Part shown: in pieces, positions 33,886 to 45,384 of the stretch
Layout: each line of letters starts with the position of its first letter
Numbering within the stretch: the stretch's first letter is position 1
NCBI GenBank assembly: GCA_907164885.2
Contig: OU015503.1
Location: 67,885,068 to 67,949,067 of the forward strand
Direction of reading: 5' to 3'
DNA length: 64,000 nucleotides
From: Dolomedes plantarius
Lineage: Eukaryota; Arthropoda; Arachnida; Araneae; Dolomedidae
Made by a program: the position numbers and the translations under genes
The notes under the pieces: model-generated
The model's input: only the letters and a program-made list of their open reading frames with translations
The model's database searches: none
Told to the model about the DNA's origin: nothing

Positions 33886-35404
33886 CAGGGGTGTCCAAAC
33901 TTTTTAGAGTAAGAGTCACACTGACTCCTCCTCTAAGCCCCAAGGGCCAAGACCTATCTAGCTAGCTCATCATACAAACTTACTATAGTTTTGAATTACG
34001 ACCAAATTTTCGTTGCATAAATTTGCCCTTGGTTTTTTTTCGCTCTCGGCACTACTTATCTGTGTAAAAAAACATTCTCCAAAATGAAATATACAAAAAA
34101 ATATTTACAGATCCAATTAAGCTGATGAGCATTTGAAGTCGCTGCTGATAATTTCCACTAGTAAACTTGATCCACAACTGCAAACAATTGTTAGTGGAAA
34201 GCATGAAGCTGCAGAAGGAGGAGGAGCAGCTCCGTATCAGAAAAGTGTCTCCCATTTGGTCGCCACCACTAGGTGGCGCGCGCGCCTGTACTGATGCCGC
34301 TATAACACGGAAACCATGCACTTTAATATGGATTTTTCGTATTTTTCAAAAGAAATGTTTTTTTAAGTGCGTTTTTAATATGAATTTATTTATTCAACTT
34401 AACAATTGTTTATGTTCATTCAAAATGTCTATTTGAACTGCTTTTTTTTGCTAAACTTCATTAAAATTCTTAAGGGGGAGATCACCTTTGCATGCACAAA
34501 AATACACGGATTTCACAACGAAGCTTAATGTATTGTCAAACAGTTAATTTGTAATTAATTTAAACCAATTTTTAAAGGTGAAGTGTACAAAGTTTTATCT
34601 ATTAGAAAAAAAAACAGAATTGTTGGGAGATTGTTAGAAATTATTTTAAGAAAAAAATGTTTTATCAATAGTGAATGTTAGATCAATGCAATGTGCAGAT
34701 TTTTTTAAAAACTATAAAAGATATATATTAAATTATATTTTTTCAGGCAAATGTATTGTAATGTACAAAAAAAAATAAATGTTTTTAAAAAATTTCTGCG
34801 AAAAAATACCTAAATTTAGATAGAAATTGTAGAAAGATGCAAGCTATACATGTATACAAAATTTTTTAGCAGTTTGTGATGATTAGTTTTGAAGAAATAG
34901 TGTGCACAACTTTCAAAATACCAGTTTTTAGAAAAAACAATTTAAAGTTTAAATTTTCTATAAATTTCATTACTATTAGCTTTATACATTTGGCCATAAA
35001 ATCGGTTCTAGTTGTAGTATCGACTTCAATTTTTTTCATAAGATTCCTTATATTCCATTCTTCAAAATTAAATCTTAATAAAAAATTGAGTTTTTTGAAG
35101 GGTTTAAGGTGATCTCCCTACTTAAAGTAAAATGAATAAATAATGATCCATTATTTTCTAGAGCGAACTAGTTACACAAAGTATGGGTTTTATTGTGCTC
35201 ACAGTAAAAAGATTGGAAAATATTATTTTTTTAAATTATACACAACAGATCCTCCTAACAACATAACAAGCAACATAATTTATAATGAAATCTGGCCTTA
35301 TAATGTAAATTTTACAATATAATAAAAAAAAAACCTATGGAGAGACGGATTGGTGGTGCGCGCGTCCCGGTGTTGAATCGTACACTGTAGTTTGGAGACC
35401 TCTG
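33886..35404. mobile_element. hAT-type element containing a P-like element
   Basis: The ends CAGGGGTGTCCAAACTTTTT and AGTTTGGAGACCTCTG are inverted. Flanking octamers ACCTATAC and TTCTATAC match at 6 of 8. Outside the nested element only about 420 bp belong to it, with no transposase. Confidence 0.75.
34202..35296. mobile_element. P-like element, copy 3, internally deleted, right end lost
   Basis: The left end CATGAAGCTGCAGAAGGAGG and the adjoining subterminal block match copies 1 and 2. TTAA-2 is present (34474-35121), but the fold-back TTAA-1 is absent: one TTAA (35122-35125) is followed directly by AGTAAAATGAATAAA. A further deletion of about 790 bp joins ACACAACAGAT to CCTCCTAACAAC, and homology stops at GAAATCTGGCC. 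Confidence 0.8.
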
Positions 35405-35412
35405 TTCTATAC

Positions 35413-36040
35413 CACACATTTTTTTCATGACACCAAATTGTGCGATTACATTTTAAAAGCGGTTGACGCATAAACTACGGTATCTCTACATCCTACTCCT
35501 CCGTGGATGCAATTTTTATTATACACTTGGTTTGATGATACTGTTTTAAGAATGAAACAGATCCGGTATCCCTCACACATGTGCAGGTTTGCCAGACAGT
35601 AAACCTTCTCGAGTTAAGCATTCTTTGAAACCATCACTAACCATTGATTATTTGCTAAGAAATGTCACTCGTTTTTTTTTTAAATTTAAGTAACTGAATT
35701 TCGCTGACGATCCACTTCAATGTTTTGAGCAGATGAAATGTGAAAATTGATGGAGCTAACGGATGATGGCTTCTAGCAACGAACAAAATTTTAAACAATT
35801 ATCGCAGCATATTAGATTTCTCCTTTTCTTCTCCTATGATCAGATAGTCGAGAGCCATTGTCAGCGTCGGGATCTCTAAAGTGAGTTCCTTCTCTATTAT
35901 AGTTTTGGACACCGTGGAAGAGGGTGCTTGTTTTATCAGTTCCCTTTATTTGTATTGGATTTCTAACGGTGCGCAATTCTTTACATTACCAGAAATAATT
36001 CTACTTATTTTAAAACATATAATTTAGTTGACTGAATCGT
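35413..36040. other. Spacer upstream of the LINE
   Basis: Unremarkable sequence; part of the last 200 bases may be the LINE 5' untranslated region, since its 5' end is not sharply defined. Confidence 0.4.
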
Positions 36041-36069
36041 ATTGTGTGCGTGAGTGATTCGCTGCGAGC

Positions 36070-36076
36070 AGACGTG
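36070..36076 (+). promoter_or_regulatory. DPE-like element of the LINE internal promoter
   Basis: AGACGTG matches the downstream promoter element RGWCGTG that internal Jockey-type promoters use at about +28, which would put transcription start near 36043. This is a motif match only. Confidence 0.4.
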
Positions 36077-36092
36077 TTTTTCTCACCCTGCG

Positions 36093-37685
36093 ATGGCGGA
36101 TGTTTCTTCCTCTCCGGAGGATTATATGGAGCTACAACAAGATGAAGGGCCACCAAACCCATCCTCTGCACCTACTACAACACCTGTTCCGGATGTCGAT
36201 AGACTTTCTGAGAAGGATAAAGAAGTTCTTCAAGGACTAATCGAAAACTCAATCCCTCCCTTCCTCCATGAAAGCATCGAGAAAATCCATCCGATGGCAT
36301 ACGAATTTTACAGAATCGGTAAGCATGGGAACCATATTAATGAGTACTACACTCAACTAACTAAAAACAATAACAATACTAACTTTCCAGCTATTCTTAA
36401 TCCTAGAAAGAAGACTAAAACTAACAATTCAGCTATTCCCGCTCAAAAGAAACCAGCAGCCCAGTCAGCGGCTAATAACGACCAGTTCATAATCCCTGCA
36501 GCCAGGTTAACGGCCAAAGCGCCAATCAACTTCAGTCATATCCCTCCGCCAACTACTACGTCAAATAAATATAGTGCGCTACCAGAAGCTAATTTAAACG
36601 CTCCAAGCACCAGTAATCCTCGGATTACTGTTGCAAATAGTAAAATTAAGCACTTAACTATAGTTAAAACCGAAAATTATAGAGAGATACTAGCCATTCT
36701 AGCCGGAGAGGGCGACAAAAGGAAATTCCATGCCAAAATTGGACCTGAATTCATTAGAATTGACCCAGCTACGGCAGAAGATCACAGGCAAATTACGAAA
36801 TGCCTAAGTGAAAATAACATTAAATGATTTATTCTCCCTCTGGGAGTTATTAGACCAATTAAAATAGTTATCAGAGGCCTCCCTAAAGAATTCACCCCCG
36901 AAGAAATTAAAGAAAAACTTGACGAATTAGAATTCCCTGTAATAAAAGTTGCTCAATTGCAGCGTAAAGATATGTCTAAACTCCCACTCTACCAAGTTCA
37001 ACTCACCCCCACAGATAAAGCTAAAACAATATTTGAACTAACCTCCCTATTTTATATTAGAATCAGCGTGGAATATTATAAATCTCCTTTTAAATCTAAT
37101 CAATGTTTTAAGTGCCAACATTTTCACCATCATAGCAAGAACTGTTATATGGATCCTAGGTGCGTGAAATGCGCAGGTGATCATCACACCCACGAATGCC
37201 CGGATGGCAAAAAAGCAGTCACAATCAAATGCTGCAATTGCAATGGCGATCACCCGGCCAACTACAGGGGTTGCCCAAAATTTCCCCACAACATCATAGC
37301 TAAAAAACAAGCCGAAAAAGAAGCTAAAGTACTTGAACGTCAAGCTACCAAACTAGTTAATCCAAATTTAACTTTTGCTCAAATGGCTAGTGCCAACATC
37401 AATAATTCATTAAACCCAAACACCTCAGAAATTAATCAGGAAAATCCCTCAACCAATCAAACCCCCATGAAAAATCCCAATAACAGTTTTCTTCTCATCA
37501 AACAATATCAGGAAGTAACAGCCATAATTAATGAAATACTAGAAGACCTAGGTATTTCGGACTTCTCCGAAATTCTAACAAACCTCAGAGCCACCAGAGC
37601 TAATATTAAAAATTCTGTAACCGCTGAAGACAAATCTTTTAGCTTCTTCAACGGTTTGATCAATGCGTTCCCTAAAACTGGTTAA
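36093..37685 (+). pseudogene. LINE ORF1 (gag-like nucleic-acid-binding protein), one nonsense codon
   Basis: From ATG 36093 (MADVSSSPEDYMELQQDEGP) the frame runs 530 codons to TAA 37683-37685, interrupted only by TGA at 36825-36827, where relatives usually have a tryptophan or other sense codon. Domains in order: acidic Pro-rich N-terminus, Asn/Ala-rich linker, PRE_C2HC domain (IKIVIRGLPKEFTPEEI, about residues 255-290), three CCHC-type zinc knuckles (CFKCQHFHHHSKNC; CVKCAGDHHTHEC; CCNCNGDHPANYRGC, about residues 338-395), and a Gln/Asn-rich tail. Such proteins package the element RNA. The stop falls before the PRE_C2HC domain, so the truncated product would lack all nucleic-acid-binding motifs unless the stop is read through. 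The same frame continues on both sides, so the lesion is a single base change. Confidence 0.85.
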
Positions 37686-40357
37686 TGGCCCCTTCTTCTC
37701 TCTCCGTTTTGGCATGGAACTCCAATGGTATCAGCGCTCGTATCCTTGAGTTCAAAGATTTCATACAAGAGCATAGTCCTGACATAATTCTTCTACAAGA
37801 GACACATCTCAGACCTGGGGATAACCTCCGCATTTTTAATTATACTACGTATAGAAATGACCACATTAATCCCTTACATTCCATGAGAGGCACTGCCATT
37901 CTAATCAAAAATTCCCTTCCGCACCACGAAATAATTCTCCCACCTCTTAAAGCCATTAATGCTACTGCGGTTAATGTTAAATTCCATAACCTCCCCCATT
38001 ACACCATCATTTCAACTTACATCCCGCCAGGTTTTAAAAATGCTGACATCAAAAATGACCTTAATCTTCTCGATACTCTTAATGTAAATACTCTTATCTT
38101 CGGAGACCTAAATGCACAACATAAACTCTGGAATTGTACTACACATAATTATTATGGTAACATTATTTATGACTTCACCAGTAAAACTAACTTTGACATT
38201 ATAGCTCCTCCCCTCCCCACTCACTTTAGTAACAATAGCAGTAGCATCATTGACTTTGCTCTCGTTAAGGGCTTCCCCCACGATCTCACTATCAACACCC
38301 TTTGTGAACTCTCTTCTGATCATAACCCTGTTGAAATTAAAATACCACTTGACCGCAACCCCTTAATCATAAATTATACTAAACAAATTAACTGGAAAAA
38401 ATTTACTAGTGATCTTGATAAAATCCCTTACATCCCTCCCATCGTCAATAATGTTAATGATCTTGAAAACCTTGTCACCAGTATCACCGCGGATATCAAT
38501 AATTGTATTAAAACCAGCACCAAAATTATCCCTCCTAAAGTTAAAACCAATCAAGATCATCAACTCAAAATCTTAATTAATAATAAAAACAGAGCGCGCA
38601 AAAACTGGCAGATTAATAGAACTCCCCAAAACAAAACTAACATGAACAAAGCCCAGGAAGACCTTAAATATTACCTCAGAGACCAATCCAACAAAAACTG
38701 GCAAAATTATTTAGAATCTCTTGATACTACGGATAACTCCATTTGGCGAGCTGCAAAACGTTTCAAAAACCAATATCGTACCATTCCCCCTTTAAAAGAC
38801 CCTGAACTCAACTCGAAAGCCCTTACTGAAGCTGATAAATGTAATCTCATTGGCAAAAACTTCGCTAAAAACTTCACCCCCAATCCTATCATTAACTCAA
38901 GCACAGAAAACATTGTTAATAATAGTTTAAACCTCTTCCTTAATACTCCTCATGAAAGCCCTACTCCTTACATTGTCCCAAATGACGTCCGTGAAATCAT
39001 TAAAAAACTTCCTAAACGTAAATCCCCTGGAGAAGACAATATCAACAACACAGTTCTCAAAAATCTCCCCTATAAATACATTTTCAAAATTACTATCGTC
39101 ATTATCTCTGTTTTCAAATTTGAACACTTTCCACATAGCTGGAAAAACTCTATCATAGTCCCCATTCTTAAACCGAACAAACCACCCTCTTCCCCCACTA
39201 GTTATCGGCCCATTAGTCTTCTTAATTCCATCAGCAAAATTACTGATAAATTTATTGCTAAATACATTAACGAACACCTCGAAAATAATCATATCCTCAT
39301 ACCTTACCAATTCGGCTTTAGAAAATCCCTTTCTGCCCCTCATCAAGTCTACCGCCTCACCGAACACTTAACTAAAGCAAAGAAAAATAAACATTCCACT
39401 GCTGCCCTGTTCCTTGATGTTGCACTTGCTTTCGATAAAGTTTGGATTGACGGATTTATTCATAAACTTATAAATTATAACTTTCCCCCTCAAATCATCA
39501 AAATTTTAATTTCTTATCTCAACAATCGCACCTTCCAAGTCAAAATTAACGGTCAACTTTCTGAAAAATTCCAAATTCATAGTGGCTTACCACAAGGCAG
39601 CGTTCTGGCACCAATTCTCTTTAACATTTTCGTTAACGATATTCCCCAACACACTAATGTAAATTTAGCTATCTTCGCTGATGACACAGCCCTGTACTCC
39701 ACTTGCAAAAATTTTAAATATGCCATTAAAAATGTTAATAAACATATGACCACCATTCAACTCTGGCTCGACAAATGGAGAATTAAAATTAACTCTGAAA
39801 AATGTGTAGCTGTACTTTTCACTTCTAAACGTAAAAAGACCTTTCAAAATCACCAATTTCAAATAGGCAATACAAAAATCCCCTGGTCTGACACTGTTAG
39901 ATACCTCGGCGTTATTCTTGACAAAAATATCACTTGGAAACAACATATTACACATATTAGGGACAAGTTTCGAGCAGCTCGCAGGTTAATCTACCCCTTA
40001 ATTTCTCGAAACAGCAAATTAAGTATTAGTAACAAATTGCTCTTGTATAATTCTTACCTTCGACCTATTATTACGTATGGTGGGCCAGCATGGTCATACT
40101 GTGCAAAAACGCACATTAAAAAATTAGCTACCGCTCAAAGCAGCACCATTAGGCAAATCGTTAACGCCCCTTGGTACTTTAGAAATGCTGACATCTTTAG
40201 GGAGATTGGACTCCCAGCTATTCGAAATTATCTTCAAAAATTAGCTCTTAATTTTCACAAGTCTATTGACAATGATTTATTACTAGAATTTGCAAATTAT
40301 GATCATGCTGATCCCCAAAACAGGAAAAGGCCTAGAGCCATCCTTTCTCTTTTTTAA
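37685..40357 (+). CDS. LINE ORF2: endonuclease and reverse transcriptase, intact
   Basis: 890 codons without interruption. The APE-type endonuclease domain (about residues 1-220) has LAWNSNG, LLQETH (catalytic Glu), FGDLNAQ (Asp and Asn) and SSDHNP (His). The reverse transcriptase (about residues 430-720) has KRKSPGEDNI, SYRPISLL, QFGFRKSLSA, a DVALAFDKVW block where relatives usually read D-x-x-x-AFD, LPQGSVLAPILFNIF, and the catalytic FADDTALYS near residue 663. The C-terminal region ends NRKRPRAILSLF. The protein would nick DNA and copy its own RNA at the nick. The start ATG overlaps the ORF1 stop as TAATG, suggesting termination-reinitiation. All expected catalytic residues are visible, so ORF2 may be competent. 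No promoter of its own is seen. Confidence 0.93.
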   Translation: MAPSSLSVLAWNSNGISARILEFKDFIQEHSPDIILLQETHLRPGDNLRIFNYTTYRNDHINPLHSMRGTAILIKNSLPHHEIILPPLKAINATAVNVKFHNLPHYTIISTYIPPGFKNADIKNDLNLLDTLNVNTLIFGDLNAQHKLWNCTTHNYYGNIIYDFTSKTNFDIIAPPLPTHFSNNSSSIIDFALVKGFPHDLTINTLCELSSDHNPVEIKIPLDRNPLIINYTKQINWKKFTSDLDKIPYIPPIVNNVNDLENLVTSITADINNCIKTSTKIIPPKVKTNQDHQLKILINNKNRARKNWQINRTPQNKTNMNKAQEDLKYYLRDQSNKNWQNYLESLDTTDNSIWRAAKRFKNQYRTIPPLKDPELNSKALTEADKCNLIGKNFAKNFTPNPIINSSTENIVNNSLNLFLNTPHESPTPYIVPNDVREIIKKLPKRKSPGEDNINNTVLKNLPYKYIFKITIVIISVFKFEHFPHSWKNSIIVPILKPNKPPSSPTSYRPISLLNSISKITDKFIAKYINEHLENNHILIPYQFGFRKSLSAPHQVYRLTEHLTKAKKNKHSTAALFLDVALAFDKVWIDGFIHKLINYNFPPQIIKILISYLNNRTFQVKINGQLSEKFQIHSGLPQGSVLAPILFNIFVNDIPQHTNVNLAIFADDTALYSTCKNFKYAIKNVNKHMTTIQLWLDKWRIKINSEKCVAVLFTSKRKKTFQNHQFQIGNTKIPWSDTVRYLGVILDKNITWKQHITHIRDKFRAARRLIYPLISRNSKLSISNKLLLYNSYLRPIITYGGPAWSYCAKTHIKKLATAQSSTIRQIVNAPWYFRNADIFREIGLPAIRNYLQKLALNFHKSIDNDLLLEFANYDHADPQNRKRPRAILSLF

Positions 40358-40454
40358 TTTGTCCCTTGTCTGCTTCTCTTAAAAAATGAAAAATAATACT
40401 TAGGTTTGCTAAGGCAAAAAAAAAAAAAAATAATAAAAACTTCAAAACAAAATA

Positions 40455-40572
40455 AATATTATGTGTTGCTATCCTTAAACTTCCTCCTCTTCATATTTTT
40501 ACTGTAGCTAAGCCATTTTCTCTCCCATTTCCGGGAAGATTTCTACAGTATCATTTTACTTTCCTACTGTCT
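40455..40572. other. 3' flank of the LINE
   Basis: No feature recognised. Confidence 0.4.
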
Positions 40573-40775
40573 TGCCCGATGCTGGATCACTTCGGTGATT
40601 CCAGCTGAAGGCATTGAACTCGAAGATCCTGAGCGCTCCATTCACTTTTCTTCTCTCTCTACTTTCTGTCCAATCATGGTTCCCCGCTGCTTATTTTCTG
40701 AAAGCCTGCACTTGAGGGCGTGGCCCAGGTAGTGCAGTTAGACCAATTTTCCTGTGGTTCCTGTGGTCGTATTGT
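40573..40775 (-). repeat. Repeat C-related copy with hairpin core (40706-40739)
   Basis: On the minus strand CTGCACTACCTGGGCCACGC continues into CCTCAAGTGCAG, then AATAAGCAGCGGGGAACC, as in the other Repeat C copies but more diverged. Confidence 0.6.
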
Positions 40776-41212
40776 GTAAAATACAAAAAGACCTGTTATA
40801 AAAGCTCCGGGGTTAAATGGCATTGTTCAAATTCTCCGGATGCGGTTGTTAGAGTTAACTAGACACCTGTAGTTTCATGCTAGACACTGATGTCAAAAGT
40901 CTTCCATTTCGCATGTTCTTGCTGTTTGATTACCTGTACCCATGAAGCTACAGAAGGAGGGGAAGCTAGAGTTAAAAATGTGTCTCCGATTTGGTCGCCA
41001 TCACTAGATGGCGCGCGCGCCTGATCTGTTGCCGCTATAACACGGAAACCATACGCTTTAATATGGATTTTTCGTATTTTTCAAAAGAAATAAGTTTTCT
41101 TTTAAAGTGCATTTTTAATATGAATTTATTTATTCAACTTAACAATTGTTTATCTTCATTCAAAATGTTTATTTGAACTGCCTTTTTTGCTAAACTTCAT
41201 TAAAATTCTTAA

Positions 41213-41932
41213 GGGGAAGATCACCTTTACAATGCACAAAAATACACTGATTTTACTACCAAGCTTAATGTGTTGTTAAACAGTTAATTTGTAATTAATT
41301 TGAACCAATTTTTAAAGGTGAATTGTACAAAGTTTTATCTATTAGAAAAAAAAAACAGAATTGTTGGGATATTATTATAAATTATTTTAAGAAAAAAATG
41401 TTTTATGAATAGTGAATCTTAGATCAATGCAATGTGCAGAGTATTTTTTAAAACTAAAAGAGATTTATATTAAATTATTTGTATATATTTTATCCATAGG
41501 TTATAATTTAATCTGCACCTAAAATAGTTACCATATTTCGCATAAAAATATTTTTTTCAAGCAAATGTATTGTAATGTACAAAAAAATATAAATTAAAAA
41601 AAAAAATTTCTGCAAAAAAATACCTTAATTTAGGTAGAAATTGTAGAAACATGCTAGATATACATGTATAAAAAAATTTTAGCAATTTGTGGTGATTAGT
41701 TTTGAAGAAATAGTGCGCACAAGTTTCAAAATAAGTTTTTAGAAAAAGCAATTTAAAGTTTAAATTTTCTATAAATTACTTTACTATTAGATTTATACAT
41801 TTGGCCATAAATTTGGTTCTAATTGTAGTATCGACTTAAATTTTTTTTCATAAGATTCCTTATATTCCATTCTTCATAATTAAATCATTGTAAAAAATTG
41901 AGTTTTTTGAAGGTTTAAGGTGGTCTCCCTCC
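41213..41932. mobile_element. TTAA-2 element, copy 2
   Basis: Flanked by TTAA (41209-41212, 41933-41936); ends GGGGAAGATCACC and GGTGGTCTCCCTCC. Same position as in copies 1 and 3. Confidence 0.65.
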
Positions 41933-41936
41933 TTAA

Positions 41937-42703
41937 AAGGGGAGTGGTCACATTTACGTACCTTTAAAAGTATCATTTTTAGACCTATGCTGGATTGTAT
42001 GTACTACTCATGATTTTTGCTTGATTTACAAGAAATTTTTTGAGTAACTGCCTATAATACTGTTTATTATATATGCAATATTTCAAGGTAATTAATAAAA
42101 AAATAAAATGATTTTTTATGCATAAGAAGTGAATATTTTTTTAAAAATTGAACATTTTGCAGTCAACTACTGTGCGCATTCTATCAAAATAAATTATTAA
42201 GTTACATTAATAATTGCTTACTATATGTGATTACAACACTTTAGACAACAAAATCCACCAAAATTTTTGAACCTTAATATATTTTAATTTTTTAAAGAAT
42301 TTTTTATAAGCTTTTACTCAGTCATTTTTGAAATTTCTAATTAAAATAGCACGTACTAAAATGTTTTAATATATTTTAGAATAATGTTTCTTTATATTGT
42401 TGCCTGAAGTATTGTAATTACATATAGTTAAAAATTTTTAATGTACCTTAATAATTTATTTTGACAGAATGCGCACAGTAGTTGACTGCAAAATGATCGA
42501 TTTTAAAAAATAATATTCACTTTTTATGCATAAAAAGTCATTTTTATTAATTGCCTTGAAAAATTGCATCTATAATAAACAATATTATAGGCAGTTATTC
42601 AAAAAATTTCATGTAAATCAAGCAAAAATCATGAGTAGTACATACAATCGAACATAGGTCTAAAAATGATACTTTTAAAGGTACGTAAATGTGACCACTC
42701 CCC
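41937..42703. mobile_element. TTAA-1 fold-back element, copy 2
   Basis: Long inverted arms beginning GGGGAGTGGTCACATTTACG at both ends, flanked by TTAA (41933-41936, 42704-42707). It is better preserved than copy 1. Confidence 0.85.
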
Positions 42704-43289
42704 TTAAGGGAAATGAGTAAATAATGATCCATTATTTTCTAGAGCGAGCTAGTTCACAAAGTATGGGTTTTATTGTACTCACAGTAAAAAGATCGGAAAA
42801 TATTAATTTTTTTTTTTTACTTATACACAACAGATTTTGCATAAGCATTTATAGTGACAAAATTTTTTATCATACAACGAAACTTATTTACTTATCAAAA
42901 CAAACTTAACAGTAATTAAATTCTATATTAAGGTTTCAGCATATTCACCAGTTTTCTGAAGTTTTCATAGTGGAAATATTTTATTTCTGTGAACAATTTA
43001 AAAAATAATGATGGCTTTAGCTCAGTCGTGTATTTAATTTGCCATAACCACAAAATATGTTAAATATAAGAAAAGTATTTCATAATTATAAAGAATTGAA
43101 ACGAACAACATACACTATTAATGCATTATTATAAAATAAAAAATTAATGCTTGATATACAATTTACTATAGATAAATTTGAACAAAAAATTATACATGAC
43201 AGGTTTTACAGATATTTATAACATTATTTATTGATATTCAATTCAAAAGTAATATAAAATAAAAGCTTAAATTTAATAATAAATGTGAT

Positions 43290-43475
43290 TTATAATTTTG
43301 ACTGTTTTCGTAATTTTTTACCTTTAGCACAGAGTTGAGAATTTTTATTTTCTTGTTTGCATATAAAATGCATGCGCGGAATTAGAAAAAAGTTGACAAC
43401 ATTTTGAATTAAATTAATGTTATGTTGCTCATTGCAACCTATTTCTGGCATAAGAGGGCCAGTATAAATTTCTTT
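43290..43475 (-). pseudogene. P-like transposase C-terminal remnant, copy 2
   Basis: It encodes the same peptide as 8338-8523 (NLIQNVVNFFLIPRMHF, ICKQENK, GKKLRKQSKL) with two or three differences. The rest of a P transposase is absent. Its sameness in two copies reflects recent common origin rather than proven selection. Confidence 0.4.
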
Positions 43476-43920
43476 TATCACTTAAAAAATAAATTTATTA
43501 TTTATTTATTAATTATTTTTTTATTATTTATTTATTATTATTTATTTTTATTTAATTTACTTTGATCAGTATTGCTGTTTATAATGGTAAGTTTTGAATG
43601 CATTGGTCACATTTAGAAAATCTACTGATCCTCCTAACAACATAACCAGCAACATAATTTATAATGAAATCTGGCCACTGGAACAACCAGGTGAAAAACA
43701 TGTTGGCATATCTGTGCACAGAATAAATTAAAAAATTTGTAAAACAATTTTCTAAAACACGTGTCCATATAACTCAATGAAAACAGCGAACCAGAGGAAC
43801 ATGTCGCGCCATCTGCCGGTGAGCGACCATAATCGGTCCATTTTTCGAGGAATTCCCCATTGAAGCTTACCCTCCTTCTGTAGCTTCATGCCTGTACCGT
43901 TCGATATAAATGGTCTAGAG

Positions 43921-44418
43921 CAGGGGTGGGCAGACTTTTCCAGGGTACGGGCTACTTCTAATTTTTTCAAGGTGTTGAGGTCCCCTCGGTGGCGTAGGTG
44001 TGGTGAGTTAAAAAAAGAAGTTGTACAATATCTATTAAAACTTAATCATAAATACGGAATATGTACTTACCTAAAGAACTACAAAAAAAAATCTTACACT
44101 TTTAAAACCGTGTTTAAAGCAAGACGCAAATACAACATAATAATAATAGGCACAAATATAAAAATATCAAATGATGCATTTATTATCAAACAATTCAAAG
44201 TACATTAAAATATAAATCATTATCATCTAAAGTTAGTTCTTGTAGTTATAGTTAGTAAAAGACTTAGGCTGCATACGGTCCGCCAAAATAGCTGGCGTCG
44301 GTGTTCCATAAAAAAATTTTTTTTTACTATGCGCGTCTTAGGAATTAGTGAAGGCGGTCACCCCAAAATGTTTTGGTGGTCCACCGGTTGACCGCGATCG
44401 ACTTAATGCCTACCCCTT
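43921..44418. mobile_element. hAT-type MITE
   Basis: The ends CAGGGGTGGGCAGACTTTTC and AATGCCTACCCCTT are inverted; flanking octamers GTCTAGAG and GTCTAGAT match at 7 of 8. 498 bp with no transposase. Confidence 0.78.
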
Positions 44419-44471
44419 GTCTAGATGGCTTGAATTAGGGAACTCAGTCTAAATACTTTTTTCAATATTAT

Positions 44472-44637
44472 AACGTAGGATTACGTTCCTCCATAACGGT
44501 CCTGCGGAACGCAAAATTTCAGCATTGTCGCGAGTAATAATTTTGGCAGCGTGCCAAACCCAGTAGCAGTAAAACAGTAAAGCAGTAAAACAGTAATGTA
44601 CCAAAATGCGGTAAGCAACGATAAGTAATCCTACGCT
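44472..44637. mobile_element. Short MITE with GCGTAGGATTAC-type ends
   Basis: AACGTAGGATTACGTT at the left and AAGTAATCCTACGCT at the right are inverted, adjoining TA/AA. 166 bp with an internal AGCAGTAAAACAGTA tandem. Confidence 0.65.
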
Positions 44638-44639
44638 AA

Positions 44640-45224
44640 TAACCCGCAGTAGTTTCATTAGAAGAGACTACCTGAAATATATATGTTTTTAATTAAGGTA
44701 GTCTGACGCTCCTTTTTTGCTAAGTATATTTTTTTAGTTTTGATTCAATGTGTTGACTATCAGGCTCAAAATTTTAAACCTGTAGGATATGGTGTATACC
44801 TAAAGGTCCAAGGAGGAAGTGCTTTTTTGCATGTTTTTTATAACTTCTCGCTAAATGGCGCCAAGCGACATAAGATGTGGAACTGTTTCCTTAATAACAT
44901 TAAATGGTTACTTTAGGTTCGCGCATCACATATATATATTCAGAGATTTTTTTTTATCGAGCAAGGAGTTGACTTTGATGATTGGAGTGCCTTGACCAAA
45001 TGGTTTTATCTCCTGTCGCAAGGTGATATGTAATGAATGTAAATGTGCTCAGTAGTTAAAATAATTAAGATAATTAAAGTTACTAATTACATAAAAAAGT
45101 TCAAAAATTTAGTTTAGAACCATCAAACGTTTGAAGGGTAAGAAAAAAATTAAGATTTAAAGAATATTAAGATTAAGTAAATTTAGATTAAAGAGTAAAA
45201 TTAAGTAATTAGAAGAAAATAATT
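44640..45224. other. Spacer with Repeat G copy 4 (44998-45075)
   Basis: TTTATCTCCTGTCGCAAGG leads to GTGCTCAGTAGTTAAAAT. No gene. Confidence 0.5.
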
Positions 45225-45384
45225 TGTAAAAGGTAACAAGTTAAGGAAATGTGGCCCACAGCAAACAAGACGTTAAGTTTGCGAAAAAGAAAAAAAAGGC
45301 CCCGTTCAGGGTCATACAATTCGTAATGAGATAGACGCAGATTTCCACGGGAAAAAATAAAAATATCAAGATATGTAAATTTTG

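Larger units (their letters stand above)
36043..40454 (+). mobile_element. Near-complete Jockey-like non-LTR retrotransposon (family 1)
   Basis: The element has a putative internal promoter motif, ORF1 with PRE_C2HC and zinc knuckles, ORF2 with endonuclease and reverse transcriptase, and a 3' A-rich tail (40413-40454). Order and ORF sizes match the Jockey clade. The 5' end is inferred from the promoter motif. No target duplication could be fixed. Confidence 0.85.
40941..43890. mobile_element. P-like element, copy 2, with exact 8 bp duplication
   Basis: The ends CATGAAGCTACAGAAGGAGG and CCTCCTTCTGTAGCTTCATG are a perfect inverted pair of at least 20 bp. CCTGTACC occurs on both sides (40933-40940 and 43891-43898). 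The structure equals copy 1, including both nested TTAA elements. Perfect ends and duplication point to a relatively recent, trans-mobilised insertion. Confidence 0.88.

Noticed and set aside
38927..39367. 146-codon minus-strand ORF within the LINE
   Set aside because: It is the antisense shadow of ORF2; the sense strand has complete catalytic motifs.
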